From the NCBI GenBank assembly GCA_023248785.1, contig JAHFDX010000039.1, positions 1-13,035 of the forward strand: a DNA stretch of 13,035 nt. The letters run 5' to 3'. Position 1 is the first letter of the stretch, and each line of letters begins with the position of its first letter. A program made the position numbers and the translations under genes. This document shows positions 1 through 5,699 of this stretch, piece after piece. Under the pieces are notes generated by a model. It had not been told where the DNA came from. It saw only the letters and a program-made list of their open reading frames with translations, and searched no databases. The DNA is from Myxococcales bacterium. GTDB lineage: Bacteria > Myxococcota_A > Polyangia > Polyangiales > Polyangiaceae.

Positions 1-555
1 AAGCTCGTTCGCGAGCGGTATGTGCACTTGTGTTCGAGCCCCTACATACACGTGCGGAGGGGGACCCACCGACGACACTCCCGCCCGCGAACGCAGCAGC
101 GCGCGGGCTACACCAAACCCGGTCTCACTCACTGCGAGCACGAGCCGATCGTCACTTTTTAGTTCGACGCCAAAGCCCGCTCCCAGCGCCCGCGAAATGA
201 AAAATGCGGAACCGATGGATGTTTGTACCAACTGCGAGGCCACGCCGCCATTGCCACGCAAGAGCACTTGCCAGTGCATATCCGTTAGCCCACTTGCGAG
301 CGCAAAGAAGGCCTGTTGATCACGAATCCTCGCGCGCACGTATTGGCCAGCGCGTTGGTAGGTCGCTCGAAGTGCGTCGGTCGTTTCGATGGTGAGCAAA
401 AGCAGGTCTGCACTCGCGGCCGATCGCGAAATGAGCCTTGCGACCTCGCCGCCTTCCTCGGCCTCGCGCACCATTCTCTCTAGTGTAGCCGGAACCGCGC
501 AATGTCCTTCTTTTTGCGCACGCAAAACGAGAACAGGTAACACTAGACAGTCCAT
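1..555 (-). CDS. Hypothetical protein, 3' end beyond window
   Basis: An uninterrupted reading frame of 185 codons runs from an ATG at 555-553 to the left edge of the window; its stop lies outside. I do not recognise the protein. It begins MDCLVLPVLVLRAQKEG and has alternating hydrophobic and charged stretches, with no signal peptide, no membrane helix of clear length and no motif I can name. A stop codon lies ten codons upstream of the ATG and there is no other start between, so the start is this ATG or an internal one such as the Met at codon 28. No good ribosome binding site is visible. The gene is divergent from the HY2/RCCR-like gene, and the two ATGs share the same CATG. Frame quality and the absence of a competing frame make it likely to be a real gene; function unknown. 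Confidence 0.62.
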   Translation of the reverse strand, partial: MDCLVLPVLVLRAQKEGHCAVPATLERMVREAEEGGEVARLISRSAASADLLLLTIETTDALRATYQRAGQYVRARIRDQQAFFALASGLTDMHWQVLLRGNGGVASQLVQTSIGSAFFISRALGAGFGVELKSDDRLVLAVSETGFGVARALLRSRAGVSSVGPPPHVYVGARTQVHIPLANEL

Positions 556-1351
556 GTCGCTTCTGTCGCTTCCGCTTGCACCTCATGCGTGGTCTTCATG
601 GCTCGCCAATGTCGACACAGGCCAAACCATTCGGGCGATCGTGCGTTTGCTTCTCGGCCACGGTGCAAGGTGTGAATCGAACCCCGTCGACCTCACACTT
701 CATCACGGACCGTTCGGACGCGTCATCGCCACGACCGTGCTCTCCCAACGACGGCTCGCGCGCGTGTGCGTCGCCGAACTTCGCGCACCCTTTCGATCCG
801 ACGGAATCGTCGTGGTCGCCCAACCGCACACGTCGATCGACGCGCCCATCCTTGTTGCCGATCTCATCGTCAACAGGCGCGGAAACACGCGCGTGTATCT
901 CGACGCCGTGGGCCCCGCCTCGCGCTCGGGCGCTGGCCACGACCTTTTCCGATCAGAGCTCGTGCGCGTTCTGTTGCGCGCACCCGACCTGCGCAAAGCA
1001 AGCGCACCAGCATGGATTGCTCCGCTTTCACTTGGCGCAACGGCACGGTTTCGCGCGCATCCGCGAAAAGGCGGGCACTTGGCCAACTTACTCGTCGAGT
1101 ACACGCGCGCCTATCTTGCCGCGCTCGATGACGCTCCCGCCGCCATAAGCACTCGACAAAATCGCGAACAGCAACGCGCCGTCCGCAACGCGTTCGTCCA
1201 CTACGGGTACGCCGAACCGATGCTCGGCGGCCTCTTCGGCGCATCGTTCGCGGAACGCTTCATCAAACTGATGTGGGACCTACCGCTCGTTCAGAACGAC
1301 CAACCCCACGCACCGCCCGCGAAGGTCGGGGTCAAGATCGGCGACGCGTAA
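554..1351 (+). CDS. HY2/RCCR-like (bilin or chlorophyll-catabolite reductase superfamily) protein
   Basis: A 265-residue soluble protein. Its C-terminal part, residues about 206-246 (QQRAVRNAFVHYGY, then GGLFGASFAERFIKLMWDLPL), resembles the C-terminal helix region of ferredoxin-dependent bilin reductases, where an FG-x-x-W/F-A-x-x-Y/F-I-x-x-x-x-[FW]D pattern is usual. The centre (PILVADLIV at 98-106, RVYLDAVGP at 113-121) resembles the paired central strands of that fold and of red chlorophyll catabolite reductase. The length fits both groups (roughly 230-270). Members known from other organisms reduce linear tetrapyrroles with ferredoxin electrons; whether this one is catalytic cannot be told. 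The open frame continues upstream to 389, but that part is antisense to the neighbouring gene and low in complexity, so the ATG at 554 is preferred. The last ~20 residues lie in the convergent overlap with the TPR gene. The family call comes from memory of patterns, not an alignment. Confidence 0.45.
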   Translation: MSLLSLPLAPHAWSSWLANVDTGQTIRAIVRLLLGHGARCESNPVDLTLHHGPFGRVIATTVLSQRRLARVCVAELRAPFRSDGIVVVAQPHTSIDAPILVADLIVNRRGNTRVYLDAVGPASRSGAGHDLFRSELVRVLLRAPDLRKASAPAWIAPLSLGATARFRAHPRKGGHLANLLVEYTRAYLAALDDAPAAISTRQNREQQRAVRNAFVHYGYAEPMLGGLFGASFAERFIKLMWDLPLVQNDQPHAPPAKVGVKIGDA

Positions 1352-2271
1352 GCACGACTAAGTTTCACGGTTCCTGTCTTGGGCGCCTCCGTGGAGGATC
1401 CGCTCGGTTGCACAAAGTACCACACGAGCCCGCCCACAAGCAGGACGCCGCCTCCGGCCATGATGCCGATCCCAATGTTTCTCAGTTGCTTGCCGTCGTT
1501 TGCGTCACTAGCCATCTGATTGGCCTGTTGCTCGGTTCTTCCGCCACCTGCACAGGTGAGTTGTCCATCGGCCTTTCGCGTGGTGCACTTGGTAAGAGCT
1601 TCCTGGTAGGGAGCATTGCCCACAAAAAAGAGGATCGTTCCCACCGCGCCGCCTGCGACGCCGACGCCCGACACAGCCAGCGGCCACGCCGATCGACCAC
1701 CTTTTCCACGTTCCTTCGGCACTTCCTTCGGCGGAGGCGCAACCGACGCGGTGGGCGCAACCGACGCGGTGGGTGCAACCGACGCGGTGGGCGCGACAGA
1801 CGCGGTGGGGTGTGTGGTCGGTACGGTCGGAGGGGGTGCCGTCGGGGCGATTTGGTCCTTCAGGTTTTTGATGCGTCGCTCGATCTTTGCGCGCGCTTCA
1901 ACCTCATCCTTCTTCTCGGGGGGAGGTGCCGGTACGCGATTCAAATAGAGCTCGAGCGCGCGAATGGCCTCTGGACGATCCCCTTTTCGCTCGTATGTAG
2001 CCGCAATGATGGGCAATAGATCGTGAACACTGCAATCAAGGCGATACGAGTCCTTGAACATCTCGATGGCTTTGTCGTAACTAGCCTCGTCGAGGTACTG
2101 CTTGCCAAGCTTGTAGTGCGTGTGCGCGCGATCACGCGCGCCTTGCGTCACGGTTGAATCTGCGCACGCGTCCGGATATCCGTTGCCGGATTGTGCGTGC
2201 ACCTGCAAAACCACGAGCAGGGGCAGAGTAATTCCAAAGATAGCGGTACCAAGTCGCAAAGCAGATCGCAT
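1291..2271 (-). CDS. TPR-repeat membrane protein with Pro/Ala/Thr linker
   Basis: A 326-residue envelope protein. Residues 1-26 form a signal peptide ending VHA before Gln. Residues about 45-112 make tetratricopeptide-like helices (HYKLGKQYLDEASYDKAIEMFKDSY, then AATYERKGDRPEAIRALELYL), followed by a charged helix to about 140. A Pro/Thr/Ala linker (141-182) contains four PTASVA units. Hydrophobic segments lie at about 196-217 and 265-287, separated by a loop with two cysteines (C229, C240). The end, ASPILTPTFAGGAWGWSF, is the kind of C-terminus seen on many myxobacterial TPR/PEGA envelope proteins, which supports the 1291 stop. The TPR part probably binds another protein outside the inner membrane. 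The start is the ATG at 2271, next to the signal peptide, with only a weak GAGA before it. The gene lies downstream of ccmE on the same strand after a 115-base gap with hairpins, and its 3' end overlaps the convergent gene by 61 bases. Confidence 0.85.
   Translation of the reverse strand: MRSALRLGTAIFGITLPLLVVLQVHAQSGNGYPDACADSTVTQGARDRAHTHYKLGKQYLDEASYDKAIEMFKDSYRLDCSVHDLLPIIAATYERKGDRPEAIRALELYLNRVPAPPPEKKDEVEARAKIERRIKNLKDQIAPTAPPPTVPTTHPTASVAPTASVAPTASVAPTASVAPPPKEVPKERGKGGRSAWPLAVSGVGVAGGAVGTILFFVGNAPYQEALTKCTTRKADGQLTCAGGGRTEQQANQMASDANDGKQLRNIGIGIMAGGGVLLVGGLVWYFVQPSGSSTEAPKTGTVKLSRAYASPILTPTFAGGAWGWSF
1739..1810 (-). repeat. Tandem 18-base repeat, four units (PTASVA linker)
   Basis: Four tandem 18-base units (1739-1756, 1757-1774, 1775-1792, 1793-1810) with plus-strand consensus GCAACCGACGCGGTGGGC. 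Units 1 and 3 are identical, unit 2 differs at one base and unit 4 at three. The unit is a multiple of three and encodes PTASVA on the minus strand, so copy-number changes would only lengthen or shorten the linker of the TPR protein. Confidence 0.9.
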
Positions 2272-2337
2272 GCGTTTCTCGCGGACGGAAGGGACGGAGG
2301 TCCCGTGTTCGGTTCAGGATACGCGTTCTTGGAGCGA

Positions 2338-2355
2338 GACCACAAACATGTGGTC
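2338..2355. promoter_or_regulatory. Perfect 7-bp hairpin between ccmE and TPR gene
   Basis: GACCACA, loop AACA, TGTGGTC. A further CGA/TCG pairing outside it is interrupted by one bulged base. It lies in the 115-base gap between the ccmE stop (2387) and the TPR gene start (2271). There is no T-run on either side, so it is not a standard terminator. It could be an operator, an mRNA processing or stability hairpin, or chance. Confidence 0.4.
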
Positions 2356-2386
2356 ATCGACTGTGACTCGCTACGGACAAAGCGGG

Positions 2387-2911
2387 TTACGGACGTGGAG
2401 AACTGGCCGTGTGCGGCGCTTTCTCACCACGCTTCTCGCGATCTTTCATCTCGTACTTGCTGGGGCACTTGGCAAGAACCGATGTCGCCAAAAACGTCCC
2501 ATCCGCTTGAAGTTGTCCTTCGGTCGTCACCCCAACATCCATATCGGGTACATCACGAAACGTGTCTGGAACCACGCACTGCGGATAGCGCACCTCAATT
2601 GTGGCAGCGCCTCGCTCGAGTCGAAAGCGATACTCGCAGGGTGATTCCCGCATCAAAAGCGAGCCATGCACGAGGTTCCCCTCAAGCCGCACCGGCCGGC
2701 CGATGAACTTTGCGCGTTGCGCAAGCAACTCATCCACGGGTTTTGCATACACCGCACCATCATTCATGCCGATGAGCACCAGCGCCGCGATCGAGCAAGC
2801 TGTCGCAGCAAGGCCAATCACCAACGCCCTACGTTTCCAGGGCGATTCACCTTCGGCCGCGTGAGTCGGAACGGCAACACCACCTTCGGGATCGTGCACT
2901 TCGTTCGACAT
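2387..2911 (-). CDS. ccmE: CcmE-type cytochrome c maturation heme chaperone, CXXXY variant
   Basis: A 174-residue membrane-anchored protein. The N-terminal 28 residues are cytoplasmic-like and end in KRR. One membrane helix spans about 29-49, followed by a soluble OB-fold domain. Residues 54-148 follow CcmE closely: VYAKPVDELLAQ, GRPVRLEGNLVHGS, the ATIEVRY strand, PDTFRD, EGQLQADGTFLATSVLAK. CcmE carries heme outside the inner membrane on its way to apocytochromes c. In most bacteria the covalent heme ligand is the His of HXXXY after VLAK; here it is Cys149 (KCPSKY, Cys149 and Tyr153), the CXXXY type known from some deltaproteobacteria and archaea. Two further cysteines, C92 and C112, lie in the domain. 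The frame is open upstream to 3121, but Met71 of that frame (2911) gives the family-typical N-terminus, and the extension would overlap the divergent HNH gene. No other ccm genes lie in the window. Confidence 0.85.
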   Translation of the reverse strand: MSNEVHDPEGGVAVPTHAAEGESPWKRRALVIGLAATACSIAALVLIGMNDGAVYAKPVDELLAQRAKFIGRPVRLEGNLVHGSLLMRESPCEYRFRLERGAATIEVRYPQCVVPDTFRDVPDMDVGVTTEGQLQADGTFLATSVLAKCPSKYEMKDREKRGEKAPHTASSPRP

Positions 2912-2982
2912 CTGTTCATCAACGTAGCGCGAGGACGATGACGGAGGAAGTGATCGATCCCTCAAGATCGTTGCTTGGAAAA

Positions 2983-3010
2983 TTGGCGAAGTTGGGCGGC
3001 ATGCTACATT
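2983..3010 (+). promoter_or_regulatory. Weak candidate promoter of the HNH gene
   Basis: TTGGCG (2983-2988), a 16-base spacer and TACATT (3005-3010), ending about 20 bases before the HNH ATG. It lies in the 118-base divergent gap between ccmE and the HNH gene. Both boxes are imperfect, so this is only a candidate. Confidence 0.25.
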
Positions 3011-3029
3011 TTGAGAATAGAGCGTGTGT

Positions 3030-3602
3030 ATGGTGGACCTTCTGAGTGAGCCGGTCCTTGTGCTTAATCGTAACTTCGAGGCAATCGAAGTTACGAACGT
3101 GCGTCGAGCGCTCGTGCTCATGTACTGCGGCGCAGCGCATGCGTTTGATGAAGGCGAGCTTTACGATTTCAGCGCCTGGAGGGCCGTTCATCCGAGCTCG
3201 CATGAGCCGAACATCCCCATTATCGGTGGACTGCTTCGCGTTCCGCGTGTGGTTCATCTAACTCGGTACGATCTTAGGCCACGAGCGGCGATTCGCCTCA
3301 CGCGCCGAAATTTGATGTTCCGTGATCAATTTCAATGTCAGTACTGCGGCCTGTCACCGGGTCCGCACGACCTCAACATTGACCACGTCTTCCCACGTTC
3401 ACGCGGCGGCGCCGCGTCCTGGGAAAATCTTGTAACCTCGTGTCGCACCTGCAATTTGCGAAAAGGCGGTCGCACTCCCGAAGAAGCGAACATGCGCCTC
3501 GCCAAGCGCCCCATGAAGCCACGTTGGTCCGTAGTCACGCAAATCCTGCTTCGCCATTCCGAACCCTACAGGGAGTGGGAGCCGTTCTTGAAGGCGTCGT
3601 AG
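3030..3602 (+). CDS. HNH endonuclease family protein
   Basis: A 190-residue protein. The N-terminal region (PVLVLNRNFEAIEVTNVRRALVLMYCG, residues 8-34) is the usual lead-in of the small bacterial HNH family found beside housekeeping genes. The nuclease core lies at 95-147: Cys103-x2-Cys106 and Cys138-x2-Cys141 form the structural zinc knuckles; Asp118-His119 (IDHVFPRSRGG) carries the general base; Asn133 (WENLV) and Asn142 (CNLRKGG) complete the HNH-type motif. All key residues are present, so it should be an active metal-dependent DNA nuclease, though the cellular substrate of this family is not established. The frame also has a GTG six bases upstream (3024); the ATG at 3030 is preferred, with AGAG seven bases before it. 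It is followed on the same strand by a lipoprotein gene. Confidence 0.85.
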   Translation: MVDLLSEPVLVLNRNFEAIEVTNVRRALVLMYCGAAHAFDEGELYDFSAWRAVHPSSHEPNIPIIGGLLRVPRVVHLTRYDLRPRAAIRLTRRNLMFRDQFQCQYCGLSPGPHDLNIDHVFPRSRGGAASWENLVTSCRTCNLRKGGRTPEEANMRLAKRPMKPRWSVVTQILLRHSEPYREWEPFLKAS

Positions 3603-3664
3603 CGAATCGGCGATGTGCGCCCCAAAAGATGACTCTGTGCGTGCGGCTTGCTAGTGCCTTTGGG

Positions 3665-4204
3665 ATGCACGTCGGCATTCGCCTCATCGCGCCGCTAGTG
3701 GCAATACTGTTTGCATGCGCGCCCACGCGAGCACCCATCGCAACACCAGAACCCGTGACCGTCACAGATGCCGCACCGCCAGCCCCAGACGCGGCGCTGC
3801 TGTCGACGGAGACCCTGCGACTCGCCTCGCAGTATCACCTCGATGCGTCTGTCGACCCTGGGCCCGCGGGCGAACGCGCGAGCGCACGAAGCGAAGGGAT
3901 TCTAAGGGTCCTTCGTTCCCACAAAGCCGCATTTCGGGCGTGTTACGATGAAGCGTACTCCCGCCTCACTTGGAAAAACGTGAGAAAAGCGGTCGTGTTC
4001 AGGCTCGATCCCAAAGGCAAGGTGACCAGCGCCGAACTCGACAAGTTGAGAAGCGATGACGCAGATGAAACGTTGTCGAAGTGTCTCCTCGACCACCTGA
4101 AAACGCTCGCGTTCCCGGAGCATCCACAGGGAAAAGAGAGCACCGTCCATTACGAATGGCTCTTCCACCCACAGAAGGGCAACTCGGGCGACGGGGGCAC
4201 TTAG
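3665..4204 (+). CDS. Lipoprotein with AgmX/PglI-type C-terminal domain
   Basis: A 179-residue predicted lipoprotein. Residues 1-18 (MHVGIRLIAPLVAILFAC) are a signal peptide with a lipobox-like end, Cys18 being the likely lipidated residue. A Pro/Ala/Thr-rich stretch follows (19-45). From about 77 to 170 the sequence matches the AgmX/PglI C-terminal domain pattern widespread in myxobacteria: ILRVLRSHKAAFRACYDEA, a VVFRLDPKGKVTSAEL strand pair, a second Cys (SKCLLDHL) and FPEHPQGKESTVHYEWLF at the end. The two cysteines at the usual positions are kept. Such domains occur in gliding-motility and envelope proteins, but their molecular role is unclear. An alternative start at 3629 adds 12 residues and also keeps a signal-like N-terminus; neither has a good ribosome binding site. 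The gene lies 26-62 bases after the HNH gene and is probably co-transcribed with it. Confidence 0.8.
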   Translation: MHVGIRLIAPLVAILFACAPTRAPIATPEPVTVTDAAPPAPDAALLSTETLRLASQYHLDASVDPGPAGERASARSEGILRVLRSHKAAFRACYDEAYSRLTWKNVRKAVVFRLDPKGKVTSAELDKLRSDDADETLSKCLLDHLKTLAFPEHPQGKESTVHYEWLFHPQKGNSGDGGT

Positions 4205-4214
4205 CCGGTGCGCA

Positions 4215-4246
4215 AATAAAAAAAGGCGCCCTCCGTAGAAGACGCC
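4215..4246 (-). terminator. Rho-independent terminator of the histone H1-like gene
   Basis: Read on the minus strand: GGCGTCTTC, loop TACG, GAGGGCGCC (4246 to 4225), a 9-bp stem with two G-U pairs closed as C(UACG)G. This is the extra-stable UNCG tetraloop class, and a run of seven T (4224-4218) follows at once. It lies 28 bases past the H1-like gene stop. No T-run exists on the plus-strand side, so it serves only the minus-strand gene. Confidence 0.88.
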
Positions 4247-4273
4247 CTCTTCAGCTCTCCAAAATAAGGAGGC

Positions 4274-4588
4274 TTATTCCTCACCGGTATCATGCATGCT
4301 GGAAGCGCCCCCTAGCATCGAGGGTACTCCAGCAGGAGGAGCCGTCTTCCCACCTTTAGAACCGGCCTTCTTCCCGCCGCCCTTCTTCGCAGCCGAGCGA
4401 CCTGACGCCTTTTTGGCAGGCTTTTTGGCAGCTTTCTTAGCTGTCTTCTTCGCCGCTTTCTTCTTCGCAGGCTTTTTTGCCGCCTTCTTTGGGGCCGCCT
4501 TCTTCACGGTCTTGGCAGCCTTCTTGGTCGTCTTGGTCTTCTTTGGGGCCGCCTTCTTGGGCGCCGCTTTCATCTTCTTCGCAGCCAT
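4274..4588 (-). CDS. Histone H1-like lysine/alanine-rich DNA-binding protein
   Basis: A 104-residue, extremely basic protein. Residues 1 to about 65 are almost only Lys, Ala, Pro and Thr, in PKKAA / AAKK / PAKK repeats as in eukaryotic H1 tails, chlamydial Hc1-type proteins and AlgP-like proteins. A Ser/Gly/Lys segment follows, and the end is short, non-basic and acidic (SMHDTGEE). Such proteins bind DNA without sequence preference and are thought to compact the nucleoid. AGGAGG eight bases before the ATG at 4588 fixes the start; a TTG six bases upstream is less likely. The gene has its own consensus-like promoter and strong terminator, so it is a well-expressed single-gene unit. The repetitive codons make the reverse strand look like a Phe/Ala-rich frame, which is a shadow. 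Composition does not allow a finer family call. Confidence 0.85.
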   Translation of the reverse strand: MAAKKMKAAPKKAAPKKTKTTKKAAKTVKKAAPKKAAKKPAKKKAAKKTAKKAAKKPAKKASGRSAAKKGGGKKAGSKGGKTAPPAGVPSMLGGASSMHDTGEE

Positions 4589-4621
4589 ATTCAATGCCTC
4601 CTGCAGAGGTGATTTACATTA

Positions 4622-4650
4622 CCTATATGGTCACCTACGTTAGTTGTCAA
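4622..4650 (-). promoter_or_regulatory. Sigma70-type promoter of the H1-like gene
   Basis: On the minus strand: a perfect TTGACA (4650-4645), a 17-base spacer and TATAGG (4627-4622). The predicted start of transcription would fall about 25 bases upstream of the ATG, and the AGGAGG ribosome binding site lies inside that short leader. Confidence 0.7.
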
Positions 4651-4788
4651 CGAAAAAAGATTATGAAGTGCTTGACGAATGCTGTTGTGTTGTTCTCGGC
4701 GGCTTGCACGTGACGCCGTACTTGACGAGAGCAGCCCAAGAGCGCTGCGATATCGTCCGCGGAAATACAACGGACACAGGTGACAAAT

Positions 4789-5649
4789 ATGAAGACCATT
4801 GCGTTGCGTTTTTTACCGCTCGTGTTTGCACTCTCGCTTGGAACCGCCGCCTGCGGTCACAGCGATGAGGAAATGCAGCGACTTCAGCGCGAGATAGACG
4901 GCCTGAAGGCACAGGTCAAAACGTCGAACGAAATGTTCGAGCAAGAGCAAGCGAAGCACAAAAACGCTCAGACAGAGATCGAAGAGCTCCGCGCCAAGAT
5001 GCAGGAGGCGGGCCTTCGGGCGGCAAACTCCGAAGAGGAAAAGACCAAGCTAAAGGAGGCACTTCAGCAGTACGAGCAGCGCGTAAAGCAGCTAGAAGAG
5101 ATGAAGGCGCGCTTTCGCGACCTGAAAGCTCGGCTTGAAAAACTCACTGCTGCCGGTCTCAAAGTTGTTGTGAGGAACAACCGAATGGTCATCCAGCTAC
5201 CGGGCGACATCTTGTTCGATTCGGGCCAGGACATGCTGAAGGTTGCGGGGAAGAAAGTCTTGAAGCAGGTCGCGGACATTATTCGGGGCGATGATCAGCT
5301 GAAAGTTCGCCTTTTTCAGGTCGCCGGCCACACCGACAACCAAGAGTACGGCCCGGCGGGGCCATTCCGCGATAACTGGGGGCTCAGCCTTGCGCGCGCA
5401 CGTTCGGTCGTTTTGTTTCTTACGGCACCGGAACAATCGAAGAAACCGGTTGTCGGACCGAAGGATGCACCGGCGGGTGGCGGTCTGGATCCAAAGAATT
5501 GGTCGGCTGCCGGATACGGAACGCTCGATCCCATCGCAGGCTCCGTTTCGAAACAGTCGGTTGACGAAATGAAGCGCAATCGCCGCGTGGAGCTCGTCCT
5601 GCAACCCAACGTGGAAGAGATGCTCAATCTAAAAGACATCGGCGAGTGA
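4789..5649 (+). CDS. OmpA-family lipoprotein with coiled coil
   Basis: A 286-residue outer-membrane-type lipoprotein. Signal peptide 1-21 with lipobox GTAAC (Cys22 lipidated). Residues about 25-122 form a long coiled coil rich in Glu, Lys and Gln with heptad-like Leu/Ile spacing. Residues about 125-270 form an OmpA/MotB-type peptidoglycan-binding domain: NNRMVIQLPGDILFDSGQDML, VAGHTDN, LSLARARSVVLFL, AAGYG and KRNRRVELVL, which are the landmark motifs. It should tether the outer membrane to the cell wall across the periplasm, with the coiled coil as spacer. A GTG at 4780 is also in frame, but the ATG at 4789 has AGGTG about seven bases before it and starts directly with the signal peptide. 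A Ppx/GppA gene follows 50 bases downstream on the same strand, with hairpins between. No convincing promoter was found in the 4651-4788 gap. Confidence 0.88.
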   Translation: MKTIALRFLPLVFALSLGTAACGHSDEEMQRLQREIDGLKAQVKTSNEMFEQEQAKHKNAQTEIEELRAKMQEAGLRAANSEEEKTKLKEALQQYEQRVKQLEEMKARFRDLKARLEKLTAAGLKVVVRNNRMVIQLPGDILFDSGQDMLKVAGKKVLKQVADIIRGDDQLKVRLFQVAGHTDNQEYGPAGPFRDNWGLSLARARSVVLFLTAPEQSKKPVVGPKDAPAGGGLDPKNWSAAGYGTLDPIAGSVSKQSVDEMKRNRRVELVLQPNVEEMLNLKDIGE

Positions 5650-5656
5650 GGTCCCG

Positions 5657-5698
5657 TCCTGAGCATCGCCTGCGGCTCAGGATGCGCTAACAAAGCGC
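5657..5698 (+). promoter_or_regulatory. Two hairpins between OmpA-like and ppx-like genes
   Basis: First hairpin: TCCTGAGC (5657-5664), a 10-base loop and GCTCAGGA (5675-5682), a perfect 8-bp stem that starts eight bases after the stop codon. Second: GCGCT (5684-5688) and AGCGC (5694-5698), which ends two bases before the ATG of the next gene. There is no T-run, so these are not a standard terminator. They may set the ratio of the two genes by partial termination, mRNA cleavage or occlusion of the ribosome site. Confidence 0.45.
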
Positions 5699-5699
5699 T

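Noticed and set aside
389..553. Upstream extension of the HY2/RCCR-like reading frame (55 more codons).
   Set aside because: The region is antisense to the leftward gene and low in complexity, and the family-like part begins after the ATG at 554.
1273..2019. 248-codon plus-strand frame across the TPR gene.
   Set aside because: Arg/Gly-rich shadow of the TPR gene, including its repeat; no family resemblance.
2912..3121. N-terminal extension of the ccmE frame.
   Set aside because: It would overlap the divergent HNH gene and add 70 residues not seen in the CcmE family; the Met at 2911 gives the normal N-terminus.
4296..4643. Phe/Ala-rich 115-codon plus-strand frame resembling a membrane protein.
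   Set aside because: Exact complement of the Lys/Ala repeats of the H1-like gene, which has promoter, ribosome site and terminator on the other strand.
4672..4756. Two TTGACG boxes upstream of the OmpA-like gene.
   Set aside because: No -10-like hexamer at 15-19 bases from either box.
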